From Bradyrhizobium sp. Ce-3 (GTDB taxonomy: Bacteria > Pseudomonadota > Alphaproteobacteria > Rhizobiales > Xanthobacteraceae), in the NCBI RefSeq assembly GCF_022835695.1, contig NZ_BQUV01000003.1:372001-436000 (forward strand): 64,000 bases of DNA, in the 5' to 3' direction. Below, one piece after another: positions 11,842 to 22,122 of the stretch. The translations under genes and the position numbers were made by a program. Under the pieces are notes generated by a model, which was given only the letters and a program-made list of their open reading frames with translations, was not told where the DNA came from and searched no databases. Positions within the stretch are counted from its first letter, which is position 1. The number at the start of each line of letters is the position of its first letter.

Positions 11842-13713
11842 ATGGCGCACTTCTCCCGTCGGCACGCACTCGGTCTCGGCATCGGTGCGTTGAGTGCTGC
11901 AGGCTTGCGTGTCGCACCGGCAGCCGCCGACAACGGCACCGAGATGCACGGCATGTCGGTGTTCGGCGACCTGAAATATCCGGCGGACTTCCAGCAATTC
12001 GACTACGTCAACGTGAAGGCGCCGAAGGGTGGGGCGTTCTCGGTCATTCCGTGGGTGCGTGCCTACAACCAGTCCTACTACACCTTCAACTCTTTGAACG
12101 CTTACGTCCTGAAAGGTGAAGGCGCGCAGGGCATGGACATGACGTTCGCGACATTGATGTCGCGCGCCAATGACGAGCCGGATGCGATGTACGGCTTTGC
12201 CGCCAAGTCGGTGCAGATATCGCCGGACAAGCTGACCTACCGCTTCACGATGCGCCCCGAGGCGCGCTTCCATGACGGCTCGAAGCTGACCGCGCAGGAC
12301 GTCGCCTTCTCGCTCAATATGCTGAAGGAAAAGGGGCACCCGCTGATCCAGGTGCAGCTGCGCGACTTCGTCAAGGCCGAGGCGCCGGATGACGCGACCG
12401 TCGTGGTGACTTTCGCGGCCGGCCGTGCGCGCGATGTGCCGCTCTATGTTGCGAGCCTGCCGATCTTCTCCAAGGCCTACTATGCGACGCGATCGTTCGA
12501 GGAATCGACACTTGATACGGTGCTGGGTTCGGGGCCGTACAAGGTCGGCCGGTTCGAGGTCAACCGCTACGTCGAATACGACCGTGTCAAGGACTGGTGG
12601 GGCGCCGAGCTTGCGGTCAATCGCGGCAGCTACAATTTCGATACCGTGCGCTACGAATATTATCGCGACCGCGACGTGGCGTTCGAGGGCTTCACCTCGA
12701 AGAGCTATCTGTTCCGCGAGGAGTTCACCGCGCGCGTCTGGGCGACACGCTACGACTTTCCCGCGGTGAAGGATGGCCGCGTCAAGCGCGAGACGCTGCC
12801 CGACGACACGCCGTCGGGCGCGCAGGGCTGGTTCATCAACATGCGTCGCGACAAGTTCAAGGATCCGCGCGTGCGCGAGGCGCTGATCTGCGCCTTCGAT
12901 TTCGAGTGGACCAACAAGACCATCATGTACGATGCCTATGCGCGGACGGTCTCGCCGTTCCAGAACTCGGACATGGTCGCTGAAGGGCCTCCCCCGCCGG
13001 AGGAGCTTGCGCTGCTCGAGCCGTTCCGCGGCCAGGTGCCTGACGAAGTGTTCGGCCTGCCATTCGTGCCGCCGATGTCCGACGGCTCCGGTCAGGACCG
13101 CACGCTGCTGCGCAGGGCGGTGCAACTGCTCAACGAGGCCGGCTGTGTCATCAAGGACGGCAAGCGGGTGCTGCCGAAGGGCGAGCCCATCACGGTCGAA
13201 TTTCTCAACGACGAGCCCTCGCTGCAGCCGCATCACGGCCCCTACATCAAGAATCTCGGTACGCTCGGCATCGATGCGACATTCCGCCTGGTCGACGCGG
13301 TGCAGTACCGCGCCCGCGTCGAGGACTTCGACTTCGACATGACCATGCAGCGCTTCAGCTTCTCGGCGACGCCCGGCGACAGCATGCGGCCGTTCTTCTC
13401 GTCGCAGGCAGCGAAGACCAAGGGCTCCTATAATCTTGCGGGTGTCGCCAACCCAGCGATCGACGCCCTGATCGAGAAGATCATCGGCGCCAACAACCGC
13501 CATGAGCTGACGGTCGCCTGCCGCGCCTTCGACCGCGTGTTCCGCGCCGGCCGCTACTGGGTGTCGCAATGGTACCGCAACACGCATCCGATCGCCTATT
13601 GGGATCAGTTCGGCCATACCGAGAAGCTCGCCAAGTATACCCAGGGCGTCGGGGCGCCGGAGAACTGGTGGTACGATGCGGCCAAGGCCGCGAAGCTCGA
13701 GCAGGCGAAGTAG
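11842..13713 (+). CDS. Peptide ABC transporter substrate-binding protein (YejA-like), second copy
   Basis: 623-aa paralogue of the preceding gene. It also starts with a twin-arginine-like leader (FSRRHALGLGIGALSAAG) and then MSVFGDLKYPADFQQFDYVN, with MRPEARFHDGSKLTAQDVAFS and GSGPYKVGRF matching the same SBP_bac_5 landmarks. The ATG has AAGGA about 9 bases upstream. Only 16 bases separate it from the first copy, so the pair arose by tandem duplication and is co-transcribed. Divergence between the copies suggests different peptide preferences; this is inference. Confidence 0.93.
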   Translation: MAHFSRRHALGLGIGALSAAGLRVAPAAADNGTEMHGMSVFGDLKYPADFQQFDYVNVKAPKGGAFSVIPWVRAYNQSYYTFNSLNAYVLKGEGAQGMDMTFATLMSRANDEPDAMYGFAAKSVQISPDKLTYRFTMRPEARFHDGSKLTAQDVAFSLNMLKEKGHPLIQVQLRDFVKAEAPDDATVVVTFAAGRARDVPLYVASLPIFSKAYYATRSFEESTLDTVLGSGPYKVGRFEVNRYVEYDRVKDWWGAELAVNRGSYNFDTVRYEYYRDRDVAFEGFTSKSYLFREEFTARVWATRYDFPAVKDGRVKRETLPDDTPSGAQGWFINMRRDKFKDPRVREALICAFDFEWTNKTIMYDAYARTVSPFQNSDMVAEGPPPPEELALLEPFRGQVPDEVFGLPFVPPMSDGSGQDRTLLRRAVQLLNEAGCVIKDGKRVLPKGEPITVEFLNDEPSLQPHHGPYIKNLGTLGIDATFRLVDAVQYRARVEDFDFDMTMQRFSFSATPGDSMRPFFSSQAAKTKGSYNLAGVANPAIDALIEKIIGANNRHELTVACRAFDRVFRAGRYWVSQWYRNTHPIAYWDQFGHTEKLAKYTQGVGAPENWWYDAAKAAKLEQAK

Positions 13714-13716
13714 CCG

Positions 13717-14826
13717 ATGAGCGCCTATATCGCCCGACGTATCTTCCTGATGCTGCCGACGCTGCTCGGCATCCTGTTCGTGTCCTTTGTGGTCGTGCAG
13801 TTTGCTCCCGGCGGTCCGGTCGAGCGGGTCATCGCCCAGATCAACGGCGCCGACACCGGCGGCACCTCGCGCGTGTCGGGGGGCGGCGGCGATTTCGGCG
13901 CGCAGCGCGGCCAGGGCGCGGGCGCAGGTGCGGCCATCAACTCGAAATACCGCGGCGCGCAGGGGCTCGATCCTGACTTCATCAAGAAGCTCGAGGTGCA
14001 GTTCGGCTTCGACAAGCCGGCGCCGGAGCGGTTCGCGCTGATGGTGTGGAATTTCGCGCGGTTCGATTTCGGCCAAAGCTATTTCCGCAGCGTCAGCGTG
14101 CTGCAGCTGATCAAGGAAAAGTTGCCGGTCTCGATGTCGCTCGGCATCTGGATGACGCTCCTGACCTATCTGATCTCGATCCCGCTCGGCATCCGCAAGG
14201 CCGTGAAGGACGGATCGCGGTTCGACACCTGGACCTCGGCGGTGATCATCGTCGGCTTTGCGATTCCGGGCTTCCTGTTCGCGATCCTGCTGATCGTGTT
14301 GTTCGCCGGCGGCTCGTTCCTCAATATCTTCCCGCTGCGCGGGCTGACCTCGGACGGCTGGGCGCAGTTCCCCTGGTACTGGAAGATCATCGATTATTTC
14401 TGGCACCTGACGCTGCCGCTGATTTCGATGGCGCTCGGCGCCTTCGCCACCATGACGCTGCTGACCAAGAACTCGTTCCTCGACGAGATCCGCAAGCAAT
14501 ATGTGATGACCGCGCGCGCCAAGGGCTGCAGCGAGCACCAGGTGCTGTATGGCCACATCTTCCGCAACGCCATGCTGATCGTGATCGCGGGCTTTCCGGG
14601 CGCGTTCATCCACGCGTTCTTCTCGGGCTCGCTGCTGATCGAGACCATCTTCTCGCTCGACGGGCTCGGCCTGCTCGGCTTCGAGAGCGTGTTGAACCGC
14701 GACTATCCGGTGGTGTTCGGGACGCTGTTCATCTTCTCGCTGGTCGGATTGGTGGTCAATCTGATCTCCGATCTCGCCTATATGTGGATCGATCCCCGGA
14801 TCGACTTCGAGGCGCGGGAGGTCTGA
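13717..14826 (+). CDS. yejB: Peptide ABC transporter permease YejB
   Basis: 369-aa inner-membrane permease of the BPD_transp_1 family. It opens with the family-typical YIARRIFLMLPTLLGILFVSFVVVQFAPGGPVE, split here as IARRIFLMLPTLLGIL and FAPGGPVE, has a Gly-rich periplasmic stretch around residues 48-70, and carries the ATPase-contact EAA loop near TARAKGCSEHQVLYGHIFRN (about 265-285). It starts 3 bases after the second binding protein and overlaps yejE by one base. Confidence 0.94.
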   Translation: MSAYIARRIFLMLPTLLGILFVSFVVVQFAPGGPVERVIAQINGADTGGTSRVSGGGGDFGAQRGQGAGAGAAINSKYRGAQGLDPDFIKKLEVQFGFDKPAPERFALMVWNFARFDFGQSYFRSVSVLQLIKEKLPVSMSLGIWMTLLTYLISIPLGIRKAVKDGSRFDTWTSAVIIVGFAIPGFLFAILLIVLFAGGSFLNIFPLRGLTSDGWAQFPWYWKIIDYFWHLTLPLISMALGAFATMTLLTKNSFLDEIRKQYVMTARAKGCSEHQVLYGHIFRNAMLIVIAGFPGAFIHAFFSGSLLIETIFSLDGLGLLGFESVLNRDYPVVFGTLFIFSLVGLVVNLISDLAYMWIDPRIDFEAREV

Positions 14827-16010
14827 TGACGCTGCTCGCGCCCCAGCCGGTCGAGACCACGACGCAATCGCCGCTCGGCGAGGCGGTGCCCGCCACGCGG
14901 CACGGCTTTTCGCCGTCGCCGCTCAACAAGCGGCGCTGGCAGAACTTCAAGGCGAACCGGCGCGGCTATTGGTCGTTCTGGATCTTCCTGGTCCTGTTCG
15001 TGGCGTCGCTGTTCGCCAATTTCATCGCCAACGACAAGCCGCTGATGGTCAAGTATGACGGCCATCTCTACTGGCCGGTTGTGCGCACCTACGCCGAGAC
15101 CACCTTCGGCGGCGACTTCGAGACCGCCGCCGATTATCGCGATCCCTATCTGCAGAAGCAGATCGCCGCCAAGGGCGGCAGCATGATCTGGCCGCCGATC
15201 CGCTACTCTTATGACAGCCGCAACCTCGATCCGCCGACCGCGGTGCCGTCGAAGCCGACCTGGCTGTTGACCGAGAAGGAGTGCGCCGATGTGGTGAAGC
15301 GCAAGGGGCTGACCGGCTGCCGCGACCTCGAATACAATTGGCTCGGCACCGACGATCAAGGCCGCGACGTCGTCGCGCGGCTGATCTACGGCTTCCGCAT
15401 CTCGGTGCTGTTCGGCCTGACGCTCACCATTCTGTCCTCGATCATCGGCATCGCCGCCGGCGGCGTGCAGGGCTATTTCGGCGGCTGGACCGATCTGATC
15501 TTCCAGCGGCTGATCGAGATCTGGACCGCGATCCCCTCGCTCTACCTGCTCTTGATCATTTCGGCGGTGCTTCCGCCGGGCTTCTTCATCCTGCTCGGCA
15601 TCCTGCTGCTGTTCTCATGGGTCTCGCTGGTCGGCCTGGTGCGCGCCGAATTCCTGCGCGGCCGCAATTTCGAATACATCCAGGCGGCGCGTGCGCTCGG
15701 CGTCTCCAACGGCGTGATCATGTTCCGCCATCTGCTGCCGAACGCGATGGTCGCGACCATGACGTTCCTGCCCTTCATCGTGTCGTCCTCGGTGATGACG
15801 CTGACGGCGCTGGACTTCCTCGGCTTCGGGCTGCCGCCCGGCTCGCCCTCACTCGGTGAATTGCTGTCGCAGGGCAAGGCCAATGTGCAGGCACCGTGGC
15901 TCGGCCTCACCGGCTTCTTCTCGGTCGCGATCATGCTGTCGCTGCTGATCTTCATCGGCGAAGCCGCGCGCGACGCCTTCGATCCGCGCAAGACGTTCTC
16001 GAAGGGCTGA
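14826..16010 (+). CDS. yejE: Peptide ABC transporter permease YejE
   Basis: 394-aa inner-membrane permease. The N-terminal part (SPLNKRRWQNFKANRRGYWS then a membrane segment) and the large periplasmic insertion (WPVVRTYAETTFGGDF, IRYSYDSRNLDPPT) are diagnostic of YejE. The NWLGTDDQGRDVVARLIYGF motif and the EAA loop (YIQAARALGVSNGVIMFRHL) follow. The start codon overlaps the yejB stop (TGATG), indicating translational coupling. Confidence 0.95.
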   Translation: MTLLAPQPVETTTQSPLGEAVPATRHGFSPSPLNKRRWQNFKANRRGYWSFWIFLVLFVASLFANFIANDKPLMVKYDGHLYWPVVRTYAETTFGGDFETAADYRDPYLQKQIAAKGGSMIWPPIRYSYDSRNLDPPTAVPSKPTWLLTEKECADVVKRKGLTGCRDLEYNWLGTDDQGRDVVARLIYGFRISVLFGLTLTILSSIIGIAAGGVQGYFGGWTDLIFQRLIEIWTAIPSLYLLLIISAVLPPGFFILLGILLLFSWVSLVGLVRAEFLRGRNFEYIQAARALGVSNGVIMFRHLLPNAMVATMTFLPFIVSSSVMTLTALDFLGFGLPPGSPSLGELLSQGKANVQAPWLGLTGFFSVAIMLSLLIFIGEAARDAFDPRKTFSKG

Positions 16011-16013
16011 CGC

Positions 16014-17639
<1,626 letters not shown>

Positions 17640-17657
17640 CCATCCTTCTCGTTCCAC

Positions 17658-17757
17658 CTCATCCTGAGGTGCGAGCGAAGCGAGCCTCGAAGGGTGGCGT
17701 GGCCCGAGTGGGGCCGTCGATCCTTCGAGACGCGCTTCGCGTTCCTCAGGATGACGG
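17658..17757. repeat. CCTGAGG palindromic repeat, copy 2
   Basis: Left arm starts ctcatcctgaggtgcgagcg and includes cgagcctcgaagg; right arm includes ccttcgagacgcgcttcgcg and ends ttcctcaggatgacg. Same family as the element at 120-217. It lies between convergent yejF and the NlpC/P60 gene, where it may act as a shared transcription end. Confidence 0.75.
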
Positions 17758-17759
17758 GG

Positions 17760-18602
17760 TTAGAGCCGCTTGATCGCCAGCACGTCGCTGCCGGCGGCCT
17801 TGATCCGCGCGATCGCAGCCTGCGTGTTCTCGATCGCCGTCGCCATGTGATGGGCGTTGGCGTGCACGATCGTCGTCGCATCGCGGACGATCGCGACATG
17901 GCCCTTCCAGAAGATCAAATCGCCGCGTGCGAGATGCTTCGATTCCGCTGACGTCAGTTTGCGGCCGAGCCCGTCCTGCTGCATGTCGCTGTCGCGTGGG
18001 CAGCCGGTGCCGGCGGCGGTCAGCGCGATCTGCACCAGGCCGGAGCAGTCGATGCCGAGGCTCGACTTGCCGCCCCAGAGATAGGGTGTGCCGAGGAACT
18101 GCTCGGCGATGGCGACGAAATCCGGTGCCATCGTGTCGAGCGGCGCGAGATGCTGGCGCGGCAGGTACCATCCCTCGCGGGTCACGGCAAAGCGATCATC
18201 CTCGCGCACGACCGCAAGCTTCGTTCCCATCGCCACACCGTCGACCGGCGGCAGCTTGATCGAGGGGCCCGGAAACGCCAGCGTGCGCAGCGCGGTCACC
18301 TTGTGGGTCGGAGGTGCGCCGACCCCGAACAGCACAACTTCGGGAATCCAGCCGACATAGCCGTCATCGGCGAGCTGGCCCCAAGCCCAGCCTTCGCCGT
18401 TACGGTCATAGATCGTGATGCGCTCGCCCTTCAGCGCCTGCGTCATCAATTCGGCATCGGCGGAAGGGGCCCGGCGCAGCGGTGCGATCGCCTCGAAGAC
18501 CTCAAACACCTCGCCGTCGACGTAGCGCTCAGCCTTCACCTTGCCCTCGAGATATTTCGCGGCGAGGTCGGCGCGGGCCGGCGTCAGTCTGGCATCATGC
18601 AT
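17760..18602 (-). CDS. SH3 and NlpC/P60 domain peptidoglycan hydrolase
   Basis: 280-aa protein with bacterial SH3-like domains in the first half (IAPLRRAPSADAELMTQ, WAWGQLADDGYVGWIPE) and a C-terminal NlpC/P60 cysteine peptidase domain. The catalytic Cys is in GIDCSGLVQIAL and the His in WKGHVAIV, with FLGTPYLWGGKSS leading in. Such enzymes cut gamma-D-Glu-diaminopimelate bonds in murein peptides. No clear signal peptide is seen, so it may be a cytoplasmic murein-peptide recycling enzyme. Its start overlaps the end of the M17 aminopeptidase gene by 8 bases, suggesting the two degrade peptides together. Confidence 0.9.
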   Translation of the reverse strand: MHDARLTPARADLAAKYLEGKVKAERYVDGEVFEVFEAIAPLRRAPSADAELMTQALKGERITIYDRNGEGWAWGQLADDGYVGWIPEVVLFGVGAPPTHKVTALRTLAFPGPSIKLPPVDGVAMGTKLAVVREDDRFAVTREGWYLPRQHLAPLDTMAPDFVAIAEQFLGTPYLWGGKSSLGIDCSGLVQIALTAAGTGCPRDSDMQQDGLGRKLTSAESKHLARGDLIFWKGHVAIVRDATTIVHANAHHMATAIENTQAAIARIKAAGSDVLAIKRL

Positions 18603-19974
18603 AGCGCTGGCTCAGCAATTTGTAGATCGCGCGCGCGGCCTGGCATTCGCCGCCTTCGGGCCGGCCGGGCTTCGCCGACGGCGTCCATCCGTAGATGTCG
18701 ACATGCAGCCAGCTCCGCGCGTGCTCAACGAAGCGCTGCAGGAACAGCGCACAGGTGATCGAGCCCGCGAAGCCGCCCGACGGCGCGTTGGTGATGTCGG
18801 CGGTCTTGGAATCGAGCCAGGCATCGTAGGCCGGCCACAGTGGCAGTCGCCACAGCGGATCGTTCTCGATCCTCGCGTGAGCCGCGACGTCGCCGGCGAG
18901 CGCCTCGTCATTGGTGTAGAACGGCGGCAGATCCGGGCCCAGCGCCACGCGCGCCGCGCCGGTCAGCGTGCCGAGATCGACCAGCAGGTCCGGCGTCTCC
19001 TCGTCGGCCAGCGCCAGCGCGTCGGCGAGCACCAGCCGCCCCTCGGCGTCGGTGTTGCCGATCTCGACGGTGATGCCCTTGCGCGACTTGAAGATGTCGA
19101 GCGGGCGGAACGCGTTGCCGGCAACGGCATTCTCGACCGCCGGGATCAGCACGCGCAGCCGCACCTTGAGCTTGGCGTCCATCACCATCTGCGCCAGCGC
19201 CAGCACGTTGGCGGCGCCGCCCATGTCCTTCTTCATCAGCAGCATGCCGCTCGACGGCTTGAGGTCGAGCCCGCCGGTGTCGAAGCAGACGCCCTTGCCG
19301 ACCAGCGTCACCTTCGGATGGGCCGGATCGCCCCAGCTCAGCTCGATCAGCCGCGGCGCACGGGGCGACGCCATGCCGACGGCGTGGATCAGCGGGAAGT
19401 TCTGCGCGAGCTCGTCGCCCGCGATGCAATTGAATGCGGCGCCGAACCGGCTCGCGAGATCGCGCGCCACCTCGGCGAGCTCGGCCGGGCCCATGTCGTT
19501 GGACGGGGTGTTGATGAGGTCGCGCGCCAGCGCTGCCGCATCCGCCATCCGCGTGATCTCGGCAGCATCGACGCCGTCGGGCGGCACCAGGCGGACCTCG
19601 GGTGCCTTGTTCTTGCGATAGCGGCCGAAGCGGTAGCAGCCGAGTGCGAAGGCGAGCGCGGCGAGCCGCGTGTCATGCGGCGCATTGGCAAAGCGGTAGA
19701 CGCCCGGCGGCAGCAGGCCGGGCAGGGCGCCGGGCCGGAACGGATCGCGCGCCTTGTGGTCGGCGTCCTCGAGGCCGAACAGCACCTGCGCGATGCCGCC
19801 ATCGGCGGCCGGCAGAGCGAGGGCCTTGCCGGGCTTGGCAGCGAAGTCATTGGCCTCGGCGAACTGGCGCGCCGGCGCCGGCAGCTCGTTGCGGATCGCA
19901 TCCCATGTCGCCTTGGTGACGAAAGTGATCGGCGTGACGGCGGTTTCGGGGGCGGTCTCGAACACGGATGGCAT
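18595..19974 (-). CDS. Leucyl aminopeptidase family protein (M17)
   Basis: 459-aa cytosolic metallo-aminopeptidase. The C-terminal catalytic domain has GKGVCFDTGGLDLKPS and MLLMKKDMGGAANVLAL (metal ligands Lys, Asp and Asp) and NTDAEGRLVLADALALA (Asp and Glu ligands plus the catalytic Arg), all intact. The short N-terminal domain and overall length resemble the PepB-like branch common in Rhizobiales. The start MPSVFETAPE is chosen because a GAGAG lies just before it; an ATG at 20025 adds 17 residues. It is translationally coupled to the downstream NlpC/P60 gene. Confidence 0.92.
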   Translation of the reverse strand: MPSVFETAPETAVTPITFVTKATWDAIRNELPAPARQFAEANDFAAKPGKALALPAADGGIAQVLFGLEDADHKARDPFRPGALPGLLPPGVYRFANAPHDTRLAALAFALGCYRFGRYRKNKAPEVRLVPPDGVDAAEITRMADAAALARDLINTPSNDMGPAELAEVARDLASRFGAAFNCIAGDELAQNFPLIHAVGMASPRAPRLIELSWGDPAHPKVTLVGKGVCFDTGGLDLKPSSGMLLMKKDMGGAANVLALAQMVMDAKLKVRLRVLIPAVENAVAGNAFRPLDIFKSRKGITVEIGNTDAEGRLVLADALALADEETPDLLVDLGTLTGAARVALGPDLPPFYTNDEALAGDVAAHARIENDPLWRLPLWPAYDAWLDSKTADITNAPSGGFAGSITCALFLQRFVEHARSWLHVDIYGWTPSAKPGRPEGGECQAARAIYKLLSQRYA

Positions 19975-20099
19975 GCGGCTCTCGGCTGTTCTGGCGTCGT
20001 CGGTGCTGACTAACACGCCTTTCATGGCGGATGGTAGCGCGCCCGCGGTTCACGTGACCTGCGGGATTGGAACCGGGCACCGCTCGCTGCAGGCGCCAG

Positions 20100-20114
20100 T
20101 TAACCAGACGTTAG
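20100..20114 (+). promoter_or_regulatory. Candidate CtrA-type site upstream of the TadD-like gene
   Basis: TTAA-ccagacg-TTAG matches the CtrA half-site pattern TTAA-N7-TTAA in 7 of 8 bases, with the frequent TTAACC start, about 65 bases before the gene. It also forms a GTTAAC...GTTAAC pair. By eye only; chance matches are possible. Confidence 0.35.
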
Positions 20115-20179
20115 GGTTAACAGTCTATTGCTGGCACGCTCGGCTCGATCATTTGCCCGATTTCGTGAGTCACAGTGCC

Positions 20180-20977
20180 ATGCGTCGACAGTCCATTTTG
20201 ACCCGGCATCTCGCTTCCGCAGCCCTCGTGGCGGTTTTGGCCGCAGGACTTGGCGGTTGCCAGACCATGTCCGACGTGACGGGATCGATCGCGTCCCGCT
20301 CCGACCCGGTGCCCGATGACCCGCGTCGCGGGGTCGAGATCTATGGCGAGCGCTATCGCAAGAACCCCAAGGACGTCGACGCCGCAATCGCATACGGCCA
20401 GGCGTTGCGCATGAGCGGACAGCGTTCCCAGGCCTGCGCCGTACTGGAGCAGGCCACGCTTGCCACTCCCGGCAGCAAGCCGCTGCTCGCTGCCTACGGC
20501 CGGGCGCTCGCCGACAACGGCAATTCGCAGGCCGCATTCGACGTGCTGAGCCGCGCGCACAGCCCTGATAATCCGGACTGGCGGATCCTGTCGGTACAGG
20601 GCACCACGCTCGACAAGCTGAACCGGCACGACGAAGCGCGGCGCTATTACGCCAGCGCGCTGCGACTGGCCCCGGACGAGCCGTCGGTGCTGTCCAATCT
20701 CGGTCTGTCCTACATGCTGACCAAGGAATTGCCGAAAGCGGAAGAGACGCTGCGCCAAGCCTATGCCAGCGCCCGCGCCGACACCAGGATCCGGCAGAAC
20801 CTCGCGCTCGTCGTCGGCCTGCAGGGCCGCTTCGCCGAGGCCGAGACGATCGTCAAGGCCGACCTGCCGGCCGACGAGGCGGCGGCCAATGTCGCCTACC
20901 TCCGCGACATGCTGAACCGCAAGGACGGCCCGCGCATTTCATCGCGCGCCGCACCCGTCGTCGCCAGGGACGACTAG
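20180..20977 (+). CDS. tadD: TadD-like TPR lipoprotein of the Flp pilus
   Basis: 265-aa protein with a lipoprotein signal (LVAVLAAGLGGCQT, lipobox Cys at about 28) and four or so TPR units from about 60 onward (KNPKDVDAAIAYGQALRMSG, PGSKPLLAAYGRALADNG, LNRHDEARRYYASALRLAPD, VLSNLGLSYMLTKELPKAEE). TadD lipoproteins aid assembly of the Tad secretion apparatus at the outer membrane. The ATG follows the end of a spacer and gives a correct signal peptide; longer upstream frames lack one. It converges on the tadC end of the main pilus cluster. Confidence 0.87.
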   Translation: MRRQSILTRHLASAALVAVLAAGLGGCQTMSDVTGSIASRSDPVPDDPRRGVEIYGERYRKNPKDVDAAIAYGQALRMSGQRSQACAVLEQATLATPGSKPLLAAYGRALADNGNSQAAFDVLSRAHSPDNPDWRILSVQGTTLDKLNRHDEARRYYASALRLAPDEPSVLSNLGLSYMLTKELPKAEETLRQAYASARADTRIRQNLALVVGLQGRFAEAETIVKADLPADEAAANVAYLRDMLNRKDGPRISSRAAPVVARDD

Positions 20978-21138
20978 CCAATATGGCCACCTTCCAGACC
21001 TCTCCTTGAAAAAGGGGGCCTTCGCTCGTCGAGCAAAGCGGTGGGGATCATCTCTCTCCATGTGCAGCGGTGTCTGCGGCTGACCCCCATCCCGGCCTTC
21101 CCCCTTTCAGGGGGAAGGAGAAGGGCGGCCGGCGCAGC
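20978..21138. other. Spacer between convergent tadD and tadC
   Basis: No gene is seen. It holds a palindrome with 9-bp arms (ccttccccc / gggggaagg, 21096-21118) and an aaaaagggggccttcgctcg stretch with weaker symmetry. These CCTCCCC-type hairpins recur in the window and probably mark transcript ends. Confidence 0.5.
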
Positions 21139-22113
21139 TCAATGCATCGCGGCGATCTTGATGTAGGACGGCCCGAGGATCACGATGAACAGGCAGGGCA
21201 GGAAGAACAGGATCATCGGCACGGTCAGCTTGGGCGGCAGCGCGGCGGCCTTCTTCTCGGCCTCGTTCATCCGCATGTCGCGGTTCTCCTGCGCCATCAC
21301 GCGCAGGCTCTGGCCGAGCGGCGTGCCGTAGCGTTCGGATTGCTGCAAGGCCATGCACACCGACTTCACGCCTTCGAGCCCGGTGCGGCGCGCCAGGTTC
21401 TCATAGGCGGATTTGCGGTCCTGCAAATAGGACAATTCAGCGGTCGTCAGCGCGAACTCCTCCGACAGCGCGATCGACTGTCCGGCGATCTCGTTCGCGA
21501 CCTTTCGGAACGCGACCTCGACCGACATGCCGGACTCGATGCAGATCAGCAGCAGGTCGAGCGAATCCGGAAAGGCGCGCTTGATCTGGAGCTGGCGCTT
21601 GGAGATCGCATTCTTCAGGAACAGCATCGGCGCCTGCAGGCCGGCATAGGCCGCGCCGACGCAGATGCCGATCTTGAGCGTGAGCGACCAGTTCGCGCCC
21701 GCGATGAAGAACGTATAGATGATGGCGAACACCAGCATCAAGACCGGCGTGATCGCGCGCGCTGCCAGGAAATAGACATAGGGGGCGTGGCCGCGATAGC
21801 CCGCCATCACCAGCTTCTCGATCGCCGCTTCCTGGGCCAGCCATTTGGTGAGGTTGAGGTCATCCACCATCTTGGAGACGGCCTGCTTCGGCGTCTGCCG
21901 CAGCGTCACCTTTTCCGACTTCGAGAGCCGTTCGCGCTCGCGCTGCCGGAGGCGCTCGCGCTCGCTGGCGACCGCCTTCATGCGCTTGTTGAGATCGCCG
22001 CCGGCGAGCAGCGGCATCACCAGCGTGTAGACCGTCGCGCTTGCCGCGAAGAAGGCAAGCAGCATCGTCATGAACCTGACGTCGTGGAGCTTGGCAATCA
22101 GAATATCAATCAT
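21139..22113 (-). CDS. tadC: Flp pilus inner-membrane platform protein TadC
   Basis: 324-aa type II secretion F family membrane protein. A first membrane segment near residues 10-35, a charged cytoplasmic region (AVASERERLRQRERERL) and the GspF-type core with LLLICIESGMSVEVAFRKVA and GVKSVCMALQQSERYGTPLG are visible, followed by a final hydrophobic hairpin (LTVPMILFFLPCLFIVILGP). Together with TadB it forms the platform that the TadA ATPase drives. Ten bases separate it from tadB. Confidence 0.94.
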   Translation of the reverse strand: MIDILIAKLHDVRFMTMLLAFFAASATVYTLVMPLLAGGDLNKRMKAVASERERLRQRERERLSKSEKVTLRQTPKQAVSKMVDDLNLTKWLAQEAAIEKLVMAGYRGHAPYVYFLAARAITPVLMLVFAIIYTFFIAGANWSLTLKIGICVGAAYAGLQAPMLFLKNAISKRQLQIKRAFPDSLDLLLICIESGMSVEVAFRKVANEIAGQSIALSEEFALTTAELSYLQDRKSAYENLARRTGLEGVKSVCMALQQSERYGTPLGQSLRVMAQENRDMRMNEAEKKAAALPPKLTVPMILFFLPCLFIVILGPSYIKIAAMH

Positions 22114-22122
22114 GCTGCACCG

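Noticed and set aside
11812-14613. 933-codon open frame on the minus strand opposite the yej genes
   Set aside because: It lies antisense to a binding protein and the YejB permease and has shadow-type composition; no family features.
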